Shown here: piece after piece, positions 31,538-41,020 of the stretch
Numbering within the stretch: the stretch's first letter is position 1
Layout of the letters: each line of letters begins with the position of its first letter
Source: Mnemiopsis leidyi
Lineage: Eukaryota > Ctenophora > Tentaculata > Lobata > Bolinopsidae
DNA length: 54,560 nucleotides
Assembly: GCA_000226015.1 (NCBI GenBank)
Contig: JH154130.1
Span: 53,829 to 108,388, forward strand
Direction: 5' to 3'
Notes under the pieces: model-generated
Told to the model about the DNA's origin: nothing
The model's database searches: none
The model's input: the letters and a program-made list of their open reading frames with translations, nothing else
Program-made: the position numbers and the translations under genes

Positions 31538-31665
31538 CGGACACAGAAAGACCAGCAGAGGTTACGAAGTTGAAATTGCTATCCGTGAAAGCCAGTCCGT
31601 TATAAAGCACCTCATCTCGATCGAGAACTAGGGTGTCTGACAGATATCTGATCGCTATAGTATCC
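31538..31665 (-). CDS. Exon of giant gene: VWD middle part
   Basis: 128 nt, acceptor ACCACCACAG in phase 2, donor GTTAGT in phase 1. It reads DTIAIRYLSDTLVLDRDEVL then YNGLAFTDSNFNFVTSAGLS. The V-x-Y-NG-L and GLSVS elements correspond to the vNG...lP and Gly-Leu-x-V strands of VWD domains. It joins exon 32149-32293 to give an Arg codon at the junction. Confidence 0.68.
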
Positions 31666-32148
31666 CTGTGGTGGTTGTGTTATGGTGATGTCACCATGGT
31701 GACATGGAGAAACAGTTGGACGGGGGTTTCTTTTGTTTGGTACAACTTGGACAGAAATTTTGTCAGTACTGTGTCAGAATTTGTAAGATATGTAGGAAAG
31801 GGGCCAAACTTGAGTGTGTGATGGCCAGTGCTGTTAATTGATAAATTGAAATTGGGTAAGGAAAATCCAAAATCTGCCCGTAAAAACTTTTGGGATACAC
31901 TTTCAATCGTGAAGTAGAGCTAAAGTAGGCCAAAATGATAAGAAAATATGTAGATATATTCTTCAATTGCACCAGAAAAGTAATCTTATTCTCCTCATGT
32001 TCAAATGTAATTATACGTGCAGCCTGCACGAGAAATTTTCCACTGAATCCTCTGAGTTGAAACTGTGGATAAGGAATGGGTGTTGTCCCGGATATGTCAC
32101 CATGGTGTCGTCCTACAACTAACTCACTAAGGATATGACAGAACTGAC

Positions 32149-32293
32149 CTGTAACTGTGAACTTGGAGGGGCATTGCAGAGTCTGGGGTGCAGGGCGTAA
32201 TCAGCTTCACCTCGGAAGTAGCCTGGTAGTCCACCAGAGTTCCGGATACGGGGTAGTAGTGGAGTGAGGAGTAGTACCCAACTATCACCGTGT
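32149..32293 (-). CDS. Exon of giant gene: VWD N-terminal part
   Basis: 145 nt, acceptor CACCCCAG in phase 1, donor GTCAGT in phase 2. It encodes DTVIVGYYSSLHYYPVSGTL then a Cys-containing stretch KLITPCTPDSAM. It lacks the usual GDPHxxTFDG opening, so the VWD is divergent. It lies directly after TSP1 exon 32983-33150 with matching phase. Confidence 0.65.
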
Positions 32294-32982
32294 CTGGGGT
32301 GTGGGTGTCGTTATGAAAATGTCACCGTGGTCATTAAACTAACATATAGTGGTGTTTTTATGAATTCAGGGATGCCAAATTGGTGATAAAACTAACAAGA
32401 AAGGGGATGATTCAGAGACGTCACCATGGTGATACCACAAGTCCCAAACATATAGTGGGATATGACAAGCTAGTCTGATAGTTACTTTTATGGTAAAACA
32501 CAACAGCGACATGAAAATTCAAGCACTTAACTCCACAAATTGATATTGTCAGGTTATAGAAAAATTTGGAAGTCGTTGGCGACAAAGCACACTAAAAACT
32601 ACAAGCTGCAGCGTTAAAAACACAGACATCAACATATTTTACAGGTATAAGCTTAAACATGACGAAGTACTTTCACATCAGCCAGGCCCCTCACCAATAT
32701 ACGGAAACGAGGGGGTTGGTACCGCGGTAGTGAAGTCAGTGGTTGGCGGTAGAGTAACTGTAAGGGTCACGTGACTTAGACTCTACTCAGTTGGTCAACG
32801 ATAAGATATGGACCTTGGAGTTACTTTTAGTGGGCGGTTTGTCAGTGAACAAATCGATATTTAATCTTTACCGTGAAGCTTTAACCTATGGCCATTGGAC
32901 CCAGCTTACTTATTAAATGGATCTATATAGAAATCATGAAATACAAGCCTGAACGATAACGTGTAGCGCAGAAAAAACATAC

Positions 32983-33150
32983 CTATATCGAAGCAAGGTT
33001 CCCGAACACAAGGTTGTGTCTGTCTGAGTACGGAGCAGGTTCTCGAGACACACTGTCTGGTCCGGACTCTCTCTCCGGTACCACACACAACGTTACAGGG
33101 GGACCAGGCACTCCACTCTCCATCAGGGAGGGTCTCAGGTTCTTCTGCTG
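32983..33150 (-). CDS. Exon of giant gene: second TSP1 domain
   Basis: 168 nt, phase 1 to phase 1. Complete thrombospondin type 1 repeat: GEWSAWSPC, VVCGTGERVRTRQC, RTC, QPC and EPC, six cysteines with the WSxW motif and the GxRxRxR strand. WSPC and the basic strand are the standard C-mannosylation and stacking elements of TSP1. The acceptor is CCTCAG at 33150. A CAGCAG shift of six bases would only remove two Ala residues. Confidence 0.93.
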   Translation of the reverse strand, partial: QQKNLRPSLMESGVPGPPVTLCVVPERESGPDSVSREPAPYSDRHNLVFGNLASI

Positions 33151-33281
33151 CTGAGGCAGAGGGGGTTAAAGGGGGTCGTGTTCATGCTGTTTAATTGGTA
33201 CAACTTTATTTTATTCATACAGTTTAGGAGTTGCTACTAAAAACAGGATTAGGATCATATTCGTTGTGCGATATTGCTCAC

Positions 33282-33457
33282 CTGGTACGACTTTAATGTA
33301 GACGTCCTTGACGGCAGATCCCCGACTGTCGATAGCCTGATGCCTGTACCATCCTTCCTGGTCAACGTTGATAGACTCTATCACCATGGTTACGGTTCTG
33401 GTACCTTCTGTTCCACTCCTAGTATCCAGGGGAACGGGAGACGTACTCGGGGTCGAC
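33282..33457 (-). CDS. Exon of giant gene: third Ig domain, C-terminal half
   Basis: 176 nt, phase 2 in, phase 1 out (GTGAGC donor). Reads TRTVTMVIESINVDQEGWYR then HQAIDSRGSAVKDVYIKVVP: strands D to G of an I-set Ig. The F-strand position that normally holds Cys is His (WYRHQA). Confidence 0.9.
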
Positions 33458-33678
33458 CTGGAAATGGTTTGGCTACTGTGGCGCTGGAAGGAGCCAGGTT
33501 CAATGAATGAGGTGCCAAGTTTGCCACTAAATTTTTCATTTTATTGTACGGCGCTGTAAAGTTTTTATGGAAACAGAAGAAGTGTTTATTAATAACACTT
33601 CAAGTCAAGGATCATCGCTGCTATGACCAATCCGCTACAATCCTTAGATTTATGTTTATTATAAAAAACTAGACGTAC

Positions 33679-33805
33679 CCGAGTTGTGTGATGGTAACCC
33701 AGGGGGTCGGAGCTCCAAAAGCGGTAGCGATTAGAGTCACACTCTCCCCTTCCTGCACTTGTATGTAAGGCGCTGATGTCTCGAGGAAGTAGGGTGTCTC
33801 GTCAT
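33679..33805 (-). CDS. Exon of giant gene: third Ig domain, N-terminal half
   Basis: 127 nt, phase 1 in, phase 2 out (GTACGT donor). Reads ETSAPYIQVQEGESVTLIAT then AFGAPTPWVTITQLG. Strands A to C with the C-strand Trp (PWVT), but the B-strand Cys is replaced (VTLIATA). Confidence 0.9.
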
Positions 33806-34411
33806 CTGAGAGTTGTAGGTCAATTTTAAGTTCATTTTATCAATGCCCGAGGCCGAACTTATATAACAAAGAAAGAATATGCCTGTCGACTCTAAAAATT
33901 TTGTCCCAGAGTTTTTGACAGATTTTTCTTTGGGAGGAATCTTAACCATTGCATATTAAACACCTGATAATTACTCCTATGATGAAATTCGATAGCTTGT
34001 TTCTCCAATAATCACATAATTAGCGCTTCGGCCTGGCTGTTGAGATAGTGATGACAAGTAGTCAAGAAGGGTGCAGCCTTGATGACATGCGATCCAGTGA
34101 TCAGACGAAACAAGATATCCGATCCGACCACTCCTGGTGTTGGGCGGTTGTTATTGGAACTCAGACTCCGAATTGACAAGCTAGACTTTCTAGTAGGATC
34201 CATGTCAGGGTATAAATACAACTTTAGAAGCGAGGGTACCACATCAGTTCTACAAACAACGTTTATAATCTTTATCTGTTTAAATAACCTCACCGCCTTC
34301 TCCGCTCCTTTCCCGAATTTACTACATTTTCTGGTTCCTAACTACGTACTGTTTCCGACAACTCCCTCATTTCCACTAGCTACAGATTCCTAGCTCCAAA
34401 TTCCCCAAAGA

Positions 34412-35035
34412 ATGAAAACCTCACCTCGAATCCCAGTCTCCTTAATCCAGGACCTGACAGACAAACAGGGCAACAAAAGTCTACGTGGATTCTATGAATA
34501 CCTCTACGATCACGTTACCAAGGACGAGAAAACCGCCCTGAAGTTCGCTAGAAAACACAAGCTGATATCCCAACATGTAACCTGCAAGTTCTGCAAGATA
34601 CGGATGTCTCCAGAGAAGCAGGTTTCCTCAGACAAGACTTTCTCTTCTCTCCAACTCCGATGCCCGAGATCCTGTAAGCGGAGACGAAGTGTGACTACCG
34701 GAACGGTGTTCCAGACTACATCCACCAATCTTCCGCTCTCCACTGTCTTCAAGATTCTGGGGTTCTGGTCTACCGGCTACTCGGTCCAGCTTACCACCAA
34801 GTTAGTATCGGTAAACCCTCTCTACGTGAAGTACTGGTACACGGTTATCAGCGATGTTTGTCGGAGGAAGCTGCTCCAACACGGGGTGTCCTGCTCGGAC
34901 TACACGGTCAAAGAGGTGGAGGTCACCTGGAGACACATCTTCGGGACGTGCGTCGCCGACCAGCAGTGTCAGACTCACTGGGTCCGACTTATCACTCATA
35001 TGGCAGATATTCGACCTCCTTGTTCAGTTATTTGA
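34412..35035 (+). CDS. Merlin/ISXO2-like transposase N-terminal protein (207 aa), intron-nested
   Basis: ATG-to-TGA ORF without introns on the strand opposite the giant gene, inside its 33806-35391 intron. Residues 57-60 and about 84-88 form a zinc-ribbon-like CKFC ... CPRSC pair, then GTVFQTTSTNLPLSTVFKIL and WSTGY, and WYTVISDVC. Merlin/IS1016 and ISXO2-type transposases show the same order: zinc ribbon, a GSFF-type motif, an LPL helix and a Trp-Tyr helix before the DDE domain. Here the protein stops at CVADQQC ... RPPCSVI without any DDE catalytic region or visible TIRs. It is either a truncated transposase remnant that has kept its frame or a domesticated DNA-binding protein. The family match is from pattern memory and moderately sure. 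Confidence 0.6.
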   Translation: MKTSPRIPVSLIQDLTDKQGNKSLRGFYEYLYDHVTKDEKTALKFARKHKLISQHVTCKFCKIRMSPEKQVSSDKTFSSLQLRCPRSCKRRRSVTTGTVFQTTSTNLPLSTVFKILGFWSTGYSVQLTTKLVSVNPLYVKYWYTVISDVCRRKLLQHGVSCSDYTVKEVEVTWRHIFGTCVADQQCQTHWVRLITHMADIRPPCSVI

Positions 35036-35391
35036 GAATCGTTATTCATTGACGACTTTTAGACGGGATTTTGAGACTTTGGAATTTAAATGACTTGAAT
35101 ATTTTAAATGAGTTTTGTTCATTTTATGGATTATGAGAGGAATTTTGTTACGATAAAAGATGTATGTTTGATAATATTTTCCTAACTTTAAAATTACAAA
35201 AATGCTTTGTATTTTTTCTTGGAATATCAAGAAAAGTAGCAGTTATGCTTCCTCAGTAATTCAAGTATAGCACATGGACGATACGTAAAGCACACTTGAA
35301 AATGAAAACATGTGTCGAAAATTTTACAAATTACAGACGTCACAGAAATCAATATCTTCGTAGAGAAATATATATCTAGATAATATCCTAC

Positions 35392-35473
35392 CCTTCACTC
35401 TCAGATAAACTTCTCCACTGGTGCTCCCGTATTCGTTCACAGCTCTGAATTTGTACAAACCACTATGCTTCAC
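35392..35473 (-). CDS. Exon of giant gene: second Ig domain, F-G strands
   Basis: 82 nt, acceptor ACCTAG in phase 0, donor GTAGGA in phase 1. Reads VKHSGLYKFRAVNEYGSTSG then EVYLRVK, the typical SGxYxxxAxNxxG pattern with Phe in place of the conserved Cys. Confidence 0.92.
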
Positions 35474-35637
35474 CTAGGTTATAGAATAATTAGTTTAACA
35501 CCACAGTTTTAATCTTTAACCTATAATCCCAAAAATAGAAGCTAACAAACTATTTCGAAAATCCTATTCTGAAAACCAGTTAGTAGTTCTAAACGGTGTC
35601 TCCCGAGTTTGAAGTTAAAACACTGACAACATATTAC

Positions 35638-35719
35638 CTTAACATTCTGTAAGGTAAGAACTCCCTCCGCACTTATAGATATGCGTCCACCCGTCTCCAG
35701 GGATTCTATACCGTGTTGC
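35638..35719 (-). CDS. Exon of giant gene: second Ig domain, C-E strands
   Basis: 82 nt, acceptor TTTCACCAG in phase 2 (completes the C-strand Trp), donor GTAATA in phase 0. Reads WQHGIESLETGGRISISAEG then VLTLQNVK. Confidence 0.92.
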
Positions 35720-35949
35720 CTGGTGAAAGATAGGACTAACCAGAATTGGAATCATAGAAATTACATTTAGCATGCTCGTTTTTATAAGATTTTATTTTTT
35801 CTTTTTCTACAGACGAAACAAAGTGAATTCCCGCTGAACATTTTTGCAACGTTTAATCGGCTGCTACAAGGGGACTTGTAATATGAAATTCCATGTTATA
35901 TGTAATATGTTTTTGAAATTTAGATCCAGAAATCAAGAGCATCACTCAC

Positions 35950-36103
35950 CAAGAGATGACAGGAGCAGGGTTGCCAGTAATCCTGAAGTCAATGATGACT
36001 TCACGACCAGTGTAGGTGGTGATGTTAGCTAATGGTGTGTGGTCAGGGGGGAAACCCCGGTCTGGGTGCAGCACTGCATCGTCTTTAGGTGGTCTTTCTG
36101 GTT
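35950..36103 (-). CDS. Exon of giant gene: second Ig domain, A-B strands with linker
   Basis: 154 nt, phase 1 in, phase 2 out (TG|GTGAGT splits the Trp codon). A Pro/Asp-rich linker (PERPPKDDAVLHPDRGFPPD) precedes EVIIDFRITGNPAPVIS. The B-strand Cys is replaced by Phe. Confidence 0.9.
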
Positions 36104-36332
36104 CTGGAGTGGGGGTTAGTTAGTGGCTATTTATATTCAGTCTAATGGATTCAAACAGGACAGATACATTGTAGCAGGTAGAGTATTCGTTCTACTGTAT
36201 TTATTTGTCTTGATACTAGATACGAAAATGTCTTTCATAAAAAGAAAGAAGGGTGGATGTTACCAATCTTACTGCCTCCTAAAAACAACAAAATCCAGTT
36301 TTACTTATAAAGATAATCCTAGAAGAACTCAC

Positions 36333-36414
36333 GTGCGACGCTGATGTAGGTGTAAGCCACGTCATAGCCGTGTTTGTTCCAGGCTACACACTGATACCAA
36401 GCGCTCAGGTAAAC
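36333..36414 (-). CDS. Exon of giant gene: first Ig domain, F-G strands
   Basis: 82 nt, acceptor CTGCCAG in phase 0, donor GTGAGT in phase 1. Reads YLSAWYQCVAWNKHGYDVAY then TYISVA. The canonical F-strand Cys (WYQCVA) is present, unlike the other two Ig domains. Confidence 0.92.
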
Positions 36415-36572
36415 CTGGCAGTAATGGAATCTTTAGTTTTAAGCCAAAATTTAACTTTGTTTCAATCTGGAGTGATCTAATATTTCAAAAAAGTTGCTCA
36501 CAACTCAGATAGTTCCCTCAATACAAGTAAGTAGTGCCCTCTGTCTAATAACTGAATAAAGTCTAGAGTCTC

Positions 36573-36580
36573 GTTACATA
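36573..36580. repeat. 8-bp target-site duplication, left copy (GTTACATA)
   Basis: GTTACATA lies directly before the element at 36581 and recurs at 36862-36869. Confidence 0.9.
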
Positions 36581-36861
36581 CAGTGGCGTAACGTAGTAGG
36601 TCTAGCCAATATGGCGCCCCTCGGCGATGAAAATGCGCCCCTAATTAGCGCCCCTGGTGTAAGGGCTTACTGGGATCAATTTGTGAAAAAATGGCAGAAA
36701 AATCTAAATAAATAGTGAAGTTATTAAACCAAACACGCGATTTTGCTAGTCGCGCAGTTAATCTTGCAAAATTGTTCCATATTTTTTATGACGATTTGGC
36801 GCCCCCTGATGACGGCGCCCCCCGGCGTAGCCGGGGTGGCCGGGGCATTGTTACGCCGCTG
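36581..36861. mobile_element. hAT-like MITE, 281 bp
   Basis: It starts CAGTGGCGTAAC and ends with the inverse of CAGCGGCGTAAC (one mismatch in 12), flanked by exact 8-bp duplications. CAGNGGCGTA ends are typical of hAT elements. The interior is GC-rich (GGCGCCCC repeats) with no ORF. It sits in the intron between exons 36333-36414 and 36959-37077. Confidence 0.92.
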
Positions 36862-36869
36862 GTTACATA
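36862..36869. repeat. 8-bp target-site duplication, right copy (GTTACATA)
   Basis: Exact copy of 36573-36580 directly after the element. Confidence 0.9.
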
Positions 36870-36958
36870 TGATATCTTGTAGTTTAATCAAAATATTATC
36901 GATAATGTTAACACTCAAACAATCAGTAAAGCTAGTAGTTCCTATCTCTCTCCCTAAC

Positions 36959-37077
36959 CTGAATGACAGTGCTAGTCCTGATGGCACAGCGGTTTCCCCT
37001 CTTGTCCGACCCGCTGATCACCAGCTCAGTCCGGTTAATGTTTATCCCAACAACCATCACGTCTGGCTGGGGCCGTC
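36959..37077 (-). CDS. Exon of giant gene: first Ig domain, C-E strands
   Basis: 119 nt, acceptor CCTTCCAG in phase 1, donor GTTAGG in phase 0. Reads RPQPDVMVVGININRTELVI then SGSDKRGNRCAIRTSTVIQ. The C-strand Trp is missing, and an extra Cys (NRC) appears before the E strand. Confidence 0.82.
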
Positions 37078-37347
37078 CTGGAAGGAACAATGGTTACTTC
37101 AATCTGCTGACGTAATCAAGTTATATTATCTGGCTTCAGTCTGGACTGCGGACAGGGGGCCGGGGTCAGGGACCAGGAGGAGGTGACGTAGCAGCAGGCA
37201 GCTAGAGCTTAGATCATGACGTTAACGGATATTTTAGGACATACTTGTTGTTGCAATCTACATCCTAAAAGTCAGTTCATGTTAAAGCGGGTGCGTGTGT
37301 AGCGCGTGTAACTAGCAAGGTAAACACGATCAGTCTGAGCTTCTTAC

Positions 37348-37431
37348 CTTCAGCGTTACATGTCATTGTGACGTAATCTCCTCTTTTAGCGTTTATAAGG
37401 AGTGGTGGGTCTTCAGTTATTACTGGGTTTC
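37348..37431 (-). CDS. Exon of giant gene: first Ig domain, A-B strands
   Basis: 84 nt, acceptor TGTTTCAG in phase 1, donor GTAAGA in phase 1. Reads NPVITEDPPLLINAKRGDYV then TMTCNAEG: a standard I-set A-B segment with the B-strand Cys. Confidence 0.9.
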
Positions 37432-38266
37432 CTGAAACAAATTCTGGTCTTGAATCTTGCAGTGTATTTATGCAGAACAATAGAGGTCTGTCCATACTAA
37501 AGGACTTAGGACCTTACACTATTAAAAGTTCTGCTCTCTCCACTGACTGTGTAAATGAATCCAAGATAAGACAGGCGAGTACGATTCCATCTGAGCCCAG
37601 GGAGCTCCTAAAAAATTAAGTGATATCCAATATATCCAATATTGCTACTTAGTACTCAGCGCCCAGTGGAAACTCATTCTTTCTTAATTCGGAAGTTTTG
37701 TGAAGCAAGGGTATCCCACCAAGAGTTCTCTGTGCGATTCTGCCAACAAGTTTTACTCTTTTCGGAGTGTCACTTTTCATTGTTATACACAGCCAAATTA
37801 TAATTTCTCTTGTCCGTGTGAATGCGCGGTTAAGGCCGGCCGGCCGCGCGTTTTGTCACGGTGAACAGAGTCCATATCATTTTTCATCATTCATTCAAAA
37901 TTTGGCGTTCGCGCGTTACGTTTATCCGATCATCGACCTTTATTTCATTAACTTCTTTAAGGCTACAGTGAGCCTAATAGTCTGTTATGTAACCTTATAA
38001 GGTGAAAGCTCCAAATAATCCCCTTACACAAACTGTTATCCACATAATCCTGGTGGTTCAGCGGCACACCTTGCATGTAGAGAGAAACTAAGGATTACTC
38101 GACAATTAGCGGGGAAAGTTAAAACTGTCAAGATTTCTAGAAGTACACGCTGACAGGCCACACTCTCAGAGAAGCATTAAGATGAGTGAGGGGGGACGGG
38201 CGCTGGCTGTCGGTGGGTCGCACTAACGCACCTCGGCAGACATTCTAGAATCTTCCAATATGTTAC

Positions 38267-38325
38267 CTTGTTGTGTTCCGGCGGAATCTTCGCAAATGCA
38301 CGTCTTGCTTTCACTCGAATCTTCC
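38267..38325 (-). CDS. Small exon of giant gene: end of first TSP1 domain
   Basis: 59 nt, acceptor AATTTCCAG in phase 2, donor GTAACA in phase 1. It encodes EDSSESKTCICEDSAGTQQ. It bridges the phase-2 donor of TSP1 exon 38761-38884 and the phase-1 acceptor of Ig exon 37348-37431, and supplies the last cysteines of the TSP1. Found by searching for an exon with exactly these phases. Confidence 0.75.
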
Positions 38326-38760
38326 CTGGAAATTGAAATTGAAACTGTCACAACGATCGTTTGATGTAGCAAGTCATGGGGCGGTGAAACTTGATCTAGA
38401 ATTTTATTCGTATGAAATTTGGTTAAGTACAGACGACATTAGTTTCCGATTATGCGGACTATGGACTAGAGAGATAGTTTTTATTGATTTTAGGATCACA
38501 AATTAGATTAATGCACTGTGATTTTATACTGTAGGAGGACCAGTTCTTCTAGGCCGGAAATGACGGTAATTTTACGACAAAATTACGTTACAATATAGCA
38601 ATATCAATTATCAGTATAAGTAAAGAACTAGAAATTACACTAACGATTTTATTTCTACTGAAGAGAAAATTTAAGCAACTTTAAAAATCTCACCAGTGCT
38701 TTGAATCCAAAACAAACAAGAAACATGTTTACATAACTCTCAAATCCAGTATGTACTTAC

Positions 38761-38884
38761 CCACAAGACCTGCCCCCAAACTTGGGTGTAGGGTTGGTAC
38801 AAGATCTGTATCTGTAACTGAGTTGTGTGTCACAGTGACAGGGTCCCCAGTCTGACCAGGCTGTGTAACCTCCATCTACCGGTA
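38761..38884 (-). CDS. Exon of giant gene: first TSP1 domain
   Basis: 124 nt, acceptor CTCCCCAG in phase 1, donor GTAAGT in phase 2. Reads PVDGGYTAWSDWGPC, CDTQLSYRYRSC and PKFGGRSC. WSDW and the alternating Tyr/Arg strand are typical TSP1. Three partial copies of the 5' part of this exon lie immediately upstream (38952-39273). Confidence 0.93.
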
Positions 38885-39273
38885 CTGGGGAGTGTGGGGT
38901 TAGTTACACTAGGTAACTATAGTAACCATGGTTACCAGGGTTACCATGGTAACTGAGTTGTGTGTCACAGTGACACGGTCCCCAGTCTGACCAGGCTGTG
39001 TAACCTCCATCTACCGGTACTGGGGAGTGTGGGGTTAGTTACAGTAGGTTACTATAGTAACCATGGTTACCAGGGTTACCATGGTAACTGAGTTGTGTGT
39101 CACAGTGACACTGGTCCCCAGTCTGACCAGGCTGTGTAACCTCCATCTACCGGTACTGGGGAGTGTGGGGTTAGTTACAGTAGGTAACTATAGTAACCAT
39201 GGTTACCAGGGTTACCATGGTAACTGAATTGTGTGTCACAATTACACGGTCCCCAGTCTGACCAAGCTGGGGA
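38817..39273. repeat. 135-bp tandem repeats containing the 5' part of the TSP1 exon
   Basis: The unit runs from ACTGAGTTGTGTGTCACAGT through the splice acceptor and into intron DNA with TAACCATGGTTACCAGGG. Copies start at 38817 (the functional exon), 38952, 39087 and 39223. The last is truncated and diverged. The extra copies keep acceptor, WSDW and CHC but lack the exon 3' half and donor. Confidence 0.93.
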
Positions 39274-40541
39274 ATGTTCATTACCGAGAATCGGCCAAGG
39301 AGAAGTTTGACTACTAAGTTTTTAAAACCGTTGTATCTTTGTATAAAACAATATCTTTTGGGTTTAACATCGTACTGGCTTCAGTCATTCATCAGGAGTT
39401 ACTGGCTCAGTAAGAATTGAACACAACTTAATGAGAAAGGATGAACTTTCTAAGTATCAGTTGGTAATTCTTAGAATAGTAACCAAAGTAATCGGGACTG
39501 TTATAGGAACGATTACCATGGTTACCATGGCATTTGATTCGGCAAAATCATGGTAGACCCACGTCATTCAGGACTCTTACCAAAAACAGTAAAAATAGAA
39601 ACGTTTTTAAAAAATCAAATCCATAAATAGACGCAATAAGTTAACCGGAAAGAAGGTCATTTTCTGATAACTTATTTTCAGTAAATTGTAGAATATAGAT
39701 ATCTCAATATTCAATCCACATATCACATCCTTATTACTGAAATGCCTTTGTAGTGGAATGAATATTTGATAGGATCAAGTCAACGGCAGTTCAGATCCAC
39801 GACGAGCATTTGTCCTGCTTCACTTGACACTTACATTCCGTATTTATAAACTTTTAATGAACACAGAGGTTCCTTACAAAAGGAAGGATATTACAAAAGT
39901 CCAGTAATTGAATTCAGTAACAGTCCACTAAATACTACCGGGCTGTATATTTTATTTACTGCCATCATCATCATTTGCTTCGTGAAGTTGTAATTTTTTG
40001 AAATTTGACAACTTCATGACAAGAATTAAACGACTTGACACGCCCACAGGTATTTCAACCGGTAATCGGTATGTTCGTGAATTTTAGCGGCAAATATTGT
40101 TGGGTAAAATTTTCGGTATGTTCGTGAATTTTAGCGGCAAATTATGTTGCGTAAAAGGTTGAATGTCGTAATATCAATTTCTAATATTCTGTAGGTTTAC
40201 TGAGGAGGTGCTGTATTGTTGTAATCCTGAACATGTTAACACAAGATAAACCTGTGCCAATACCTTCTAGGTAAAACCGCTAATTAGTTGAAAATTTGTT
40301 AAGAATAAATCACTACAGGTCTGTCACATACTACGTTAGAAGTCAATAAGATATCAATGTAGCTGATCTGAGAACTTCCTCTGAAGTCTTCATTGACAAC
40401 CCTCTTGACATAAAAGTAGAACAAATATCAAACAGTGACGGGGTAACTAATTCATTTGAGACAGTGGGTTATTAGCTCAGGGGATTCAGTTAGAAGAATA
40501 CCTACTTGGCGACTTATTATTTGGGATTTAGGAGCGACGAT
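39274..40541. other. Intronic DNA, no gene seen
   Basis: No coding signal. A 30-bp direct repeat (TCGGTATGTTCGTGAATTTT start) occurs at 40066-40095 and 40113-40142. Confidence 0.5.
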
Positions 40542-41020
40542 TAAGTGTAAGTGTAAGTGTAAGTGTAAGTGTAAGTGTAAGTGTAAGTGTAAGTGTAAGT
40601 GTAAGTGTAAGTGTAAGTGTAAGTGTAAGTGTAAGTGTAAGTGTAAGTGTAAGTGTAAGTGTAAGTGTAAGTGTAAGTGTAAGTGTAAGTGTAAGTGTAA
40701 GTGTAAGTGTAAGTGTAAGTGTAAGTGTAAGTGTAAGTGTAAGTGTAAGTGTAAGTGTAAGTGTAAGTGTAAGTGTAAGTGTAAGTGTTAGTGTTAGTGT
40801 TAGNNNNNNNNNNNGTGTAAGTGTAAGTGTAAGTGTAAGTGTAAGTGTAACGTGTAAGTGTAAGTGTAAGTGTAAGTGTAAGTGTAAGTGTAAGTGTAAG
40901 TGTAAGTGTAAGTGTAAGTGTAAGTGTAAGTGTGAGTGTAAGTGTAAGTGTAAGTGTAAGTGTAAGTGTAAGTGTAAGTGTAAGTGTAAGTGTAAGTGTA
41001 AGTGTAAGTGTAAGTGTAAG
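40542..41020. repeat. TAAGTG hexanucleotide microsatellite
   Basis: About 75 copies of TAAGTG, with a few TTAGTG units next to the internal gap and one single-base phase slip near 40851. ORFs read as Cys-Lys or His-Leu polymers are artefacts. Confidence 0.97.
40804..40814. other. Assembly gap (11 N)
   Basis: Eleven N bases inside the hexanucleotide array, so the true array length is unknown. Confidence 1.

Noticed and set aside
40542..41020. Telomere-like or CRISPR-like array
   Set aside because: TAAGTG is not a telomere repeat of known animals, and units are contiguous without spacers.
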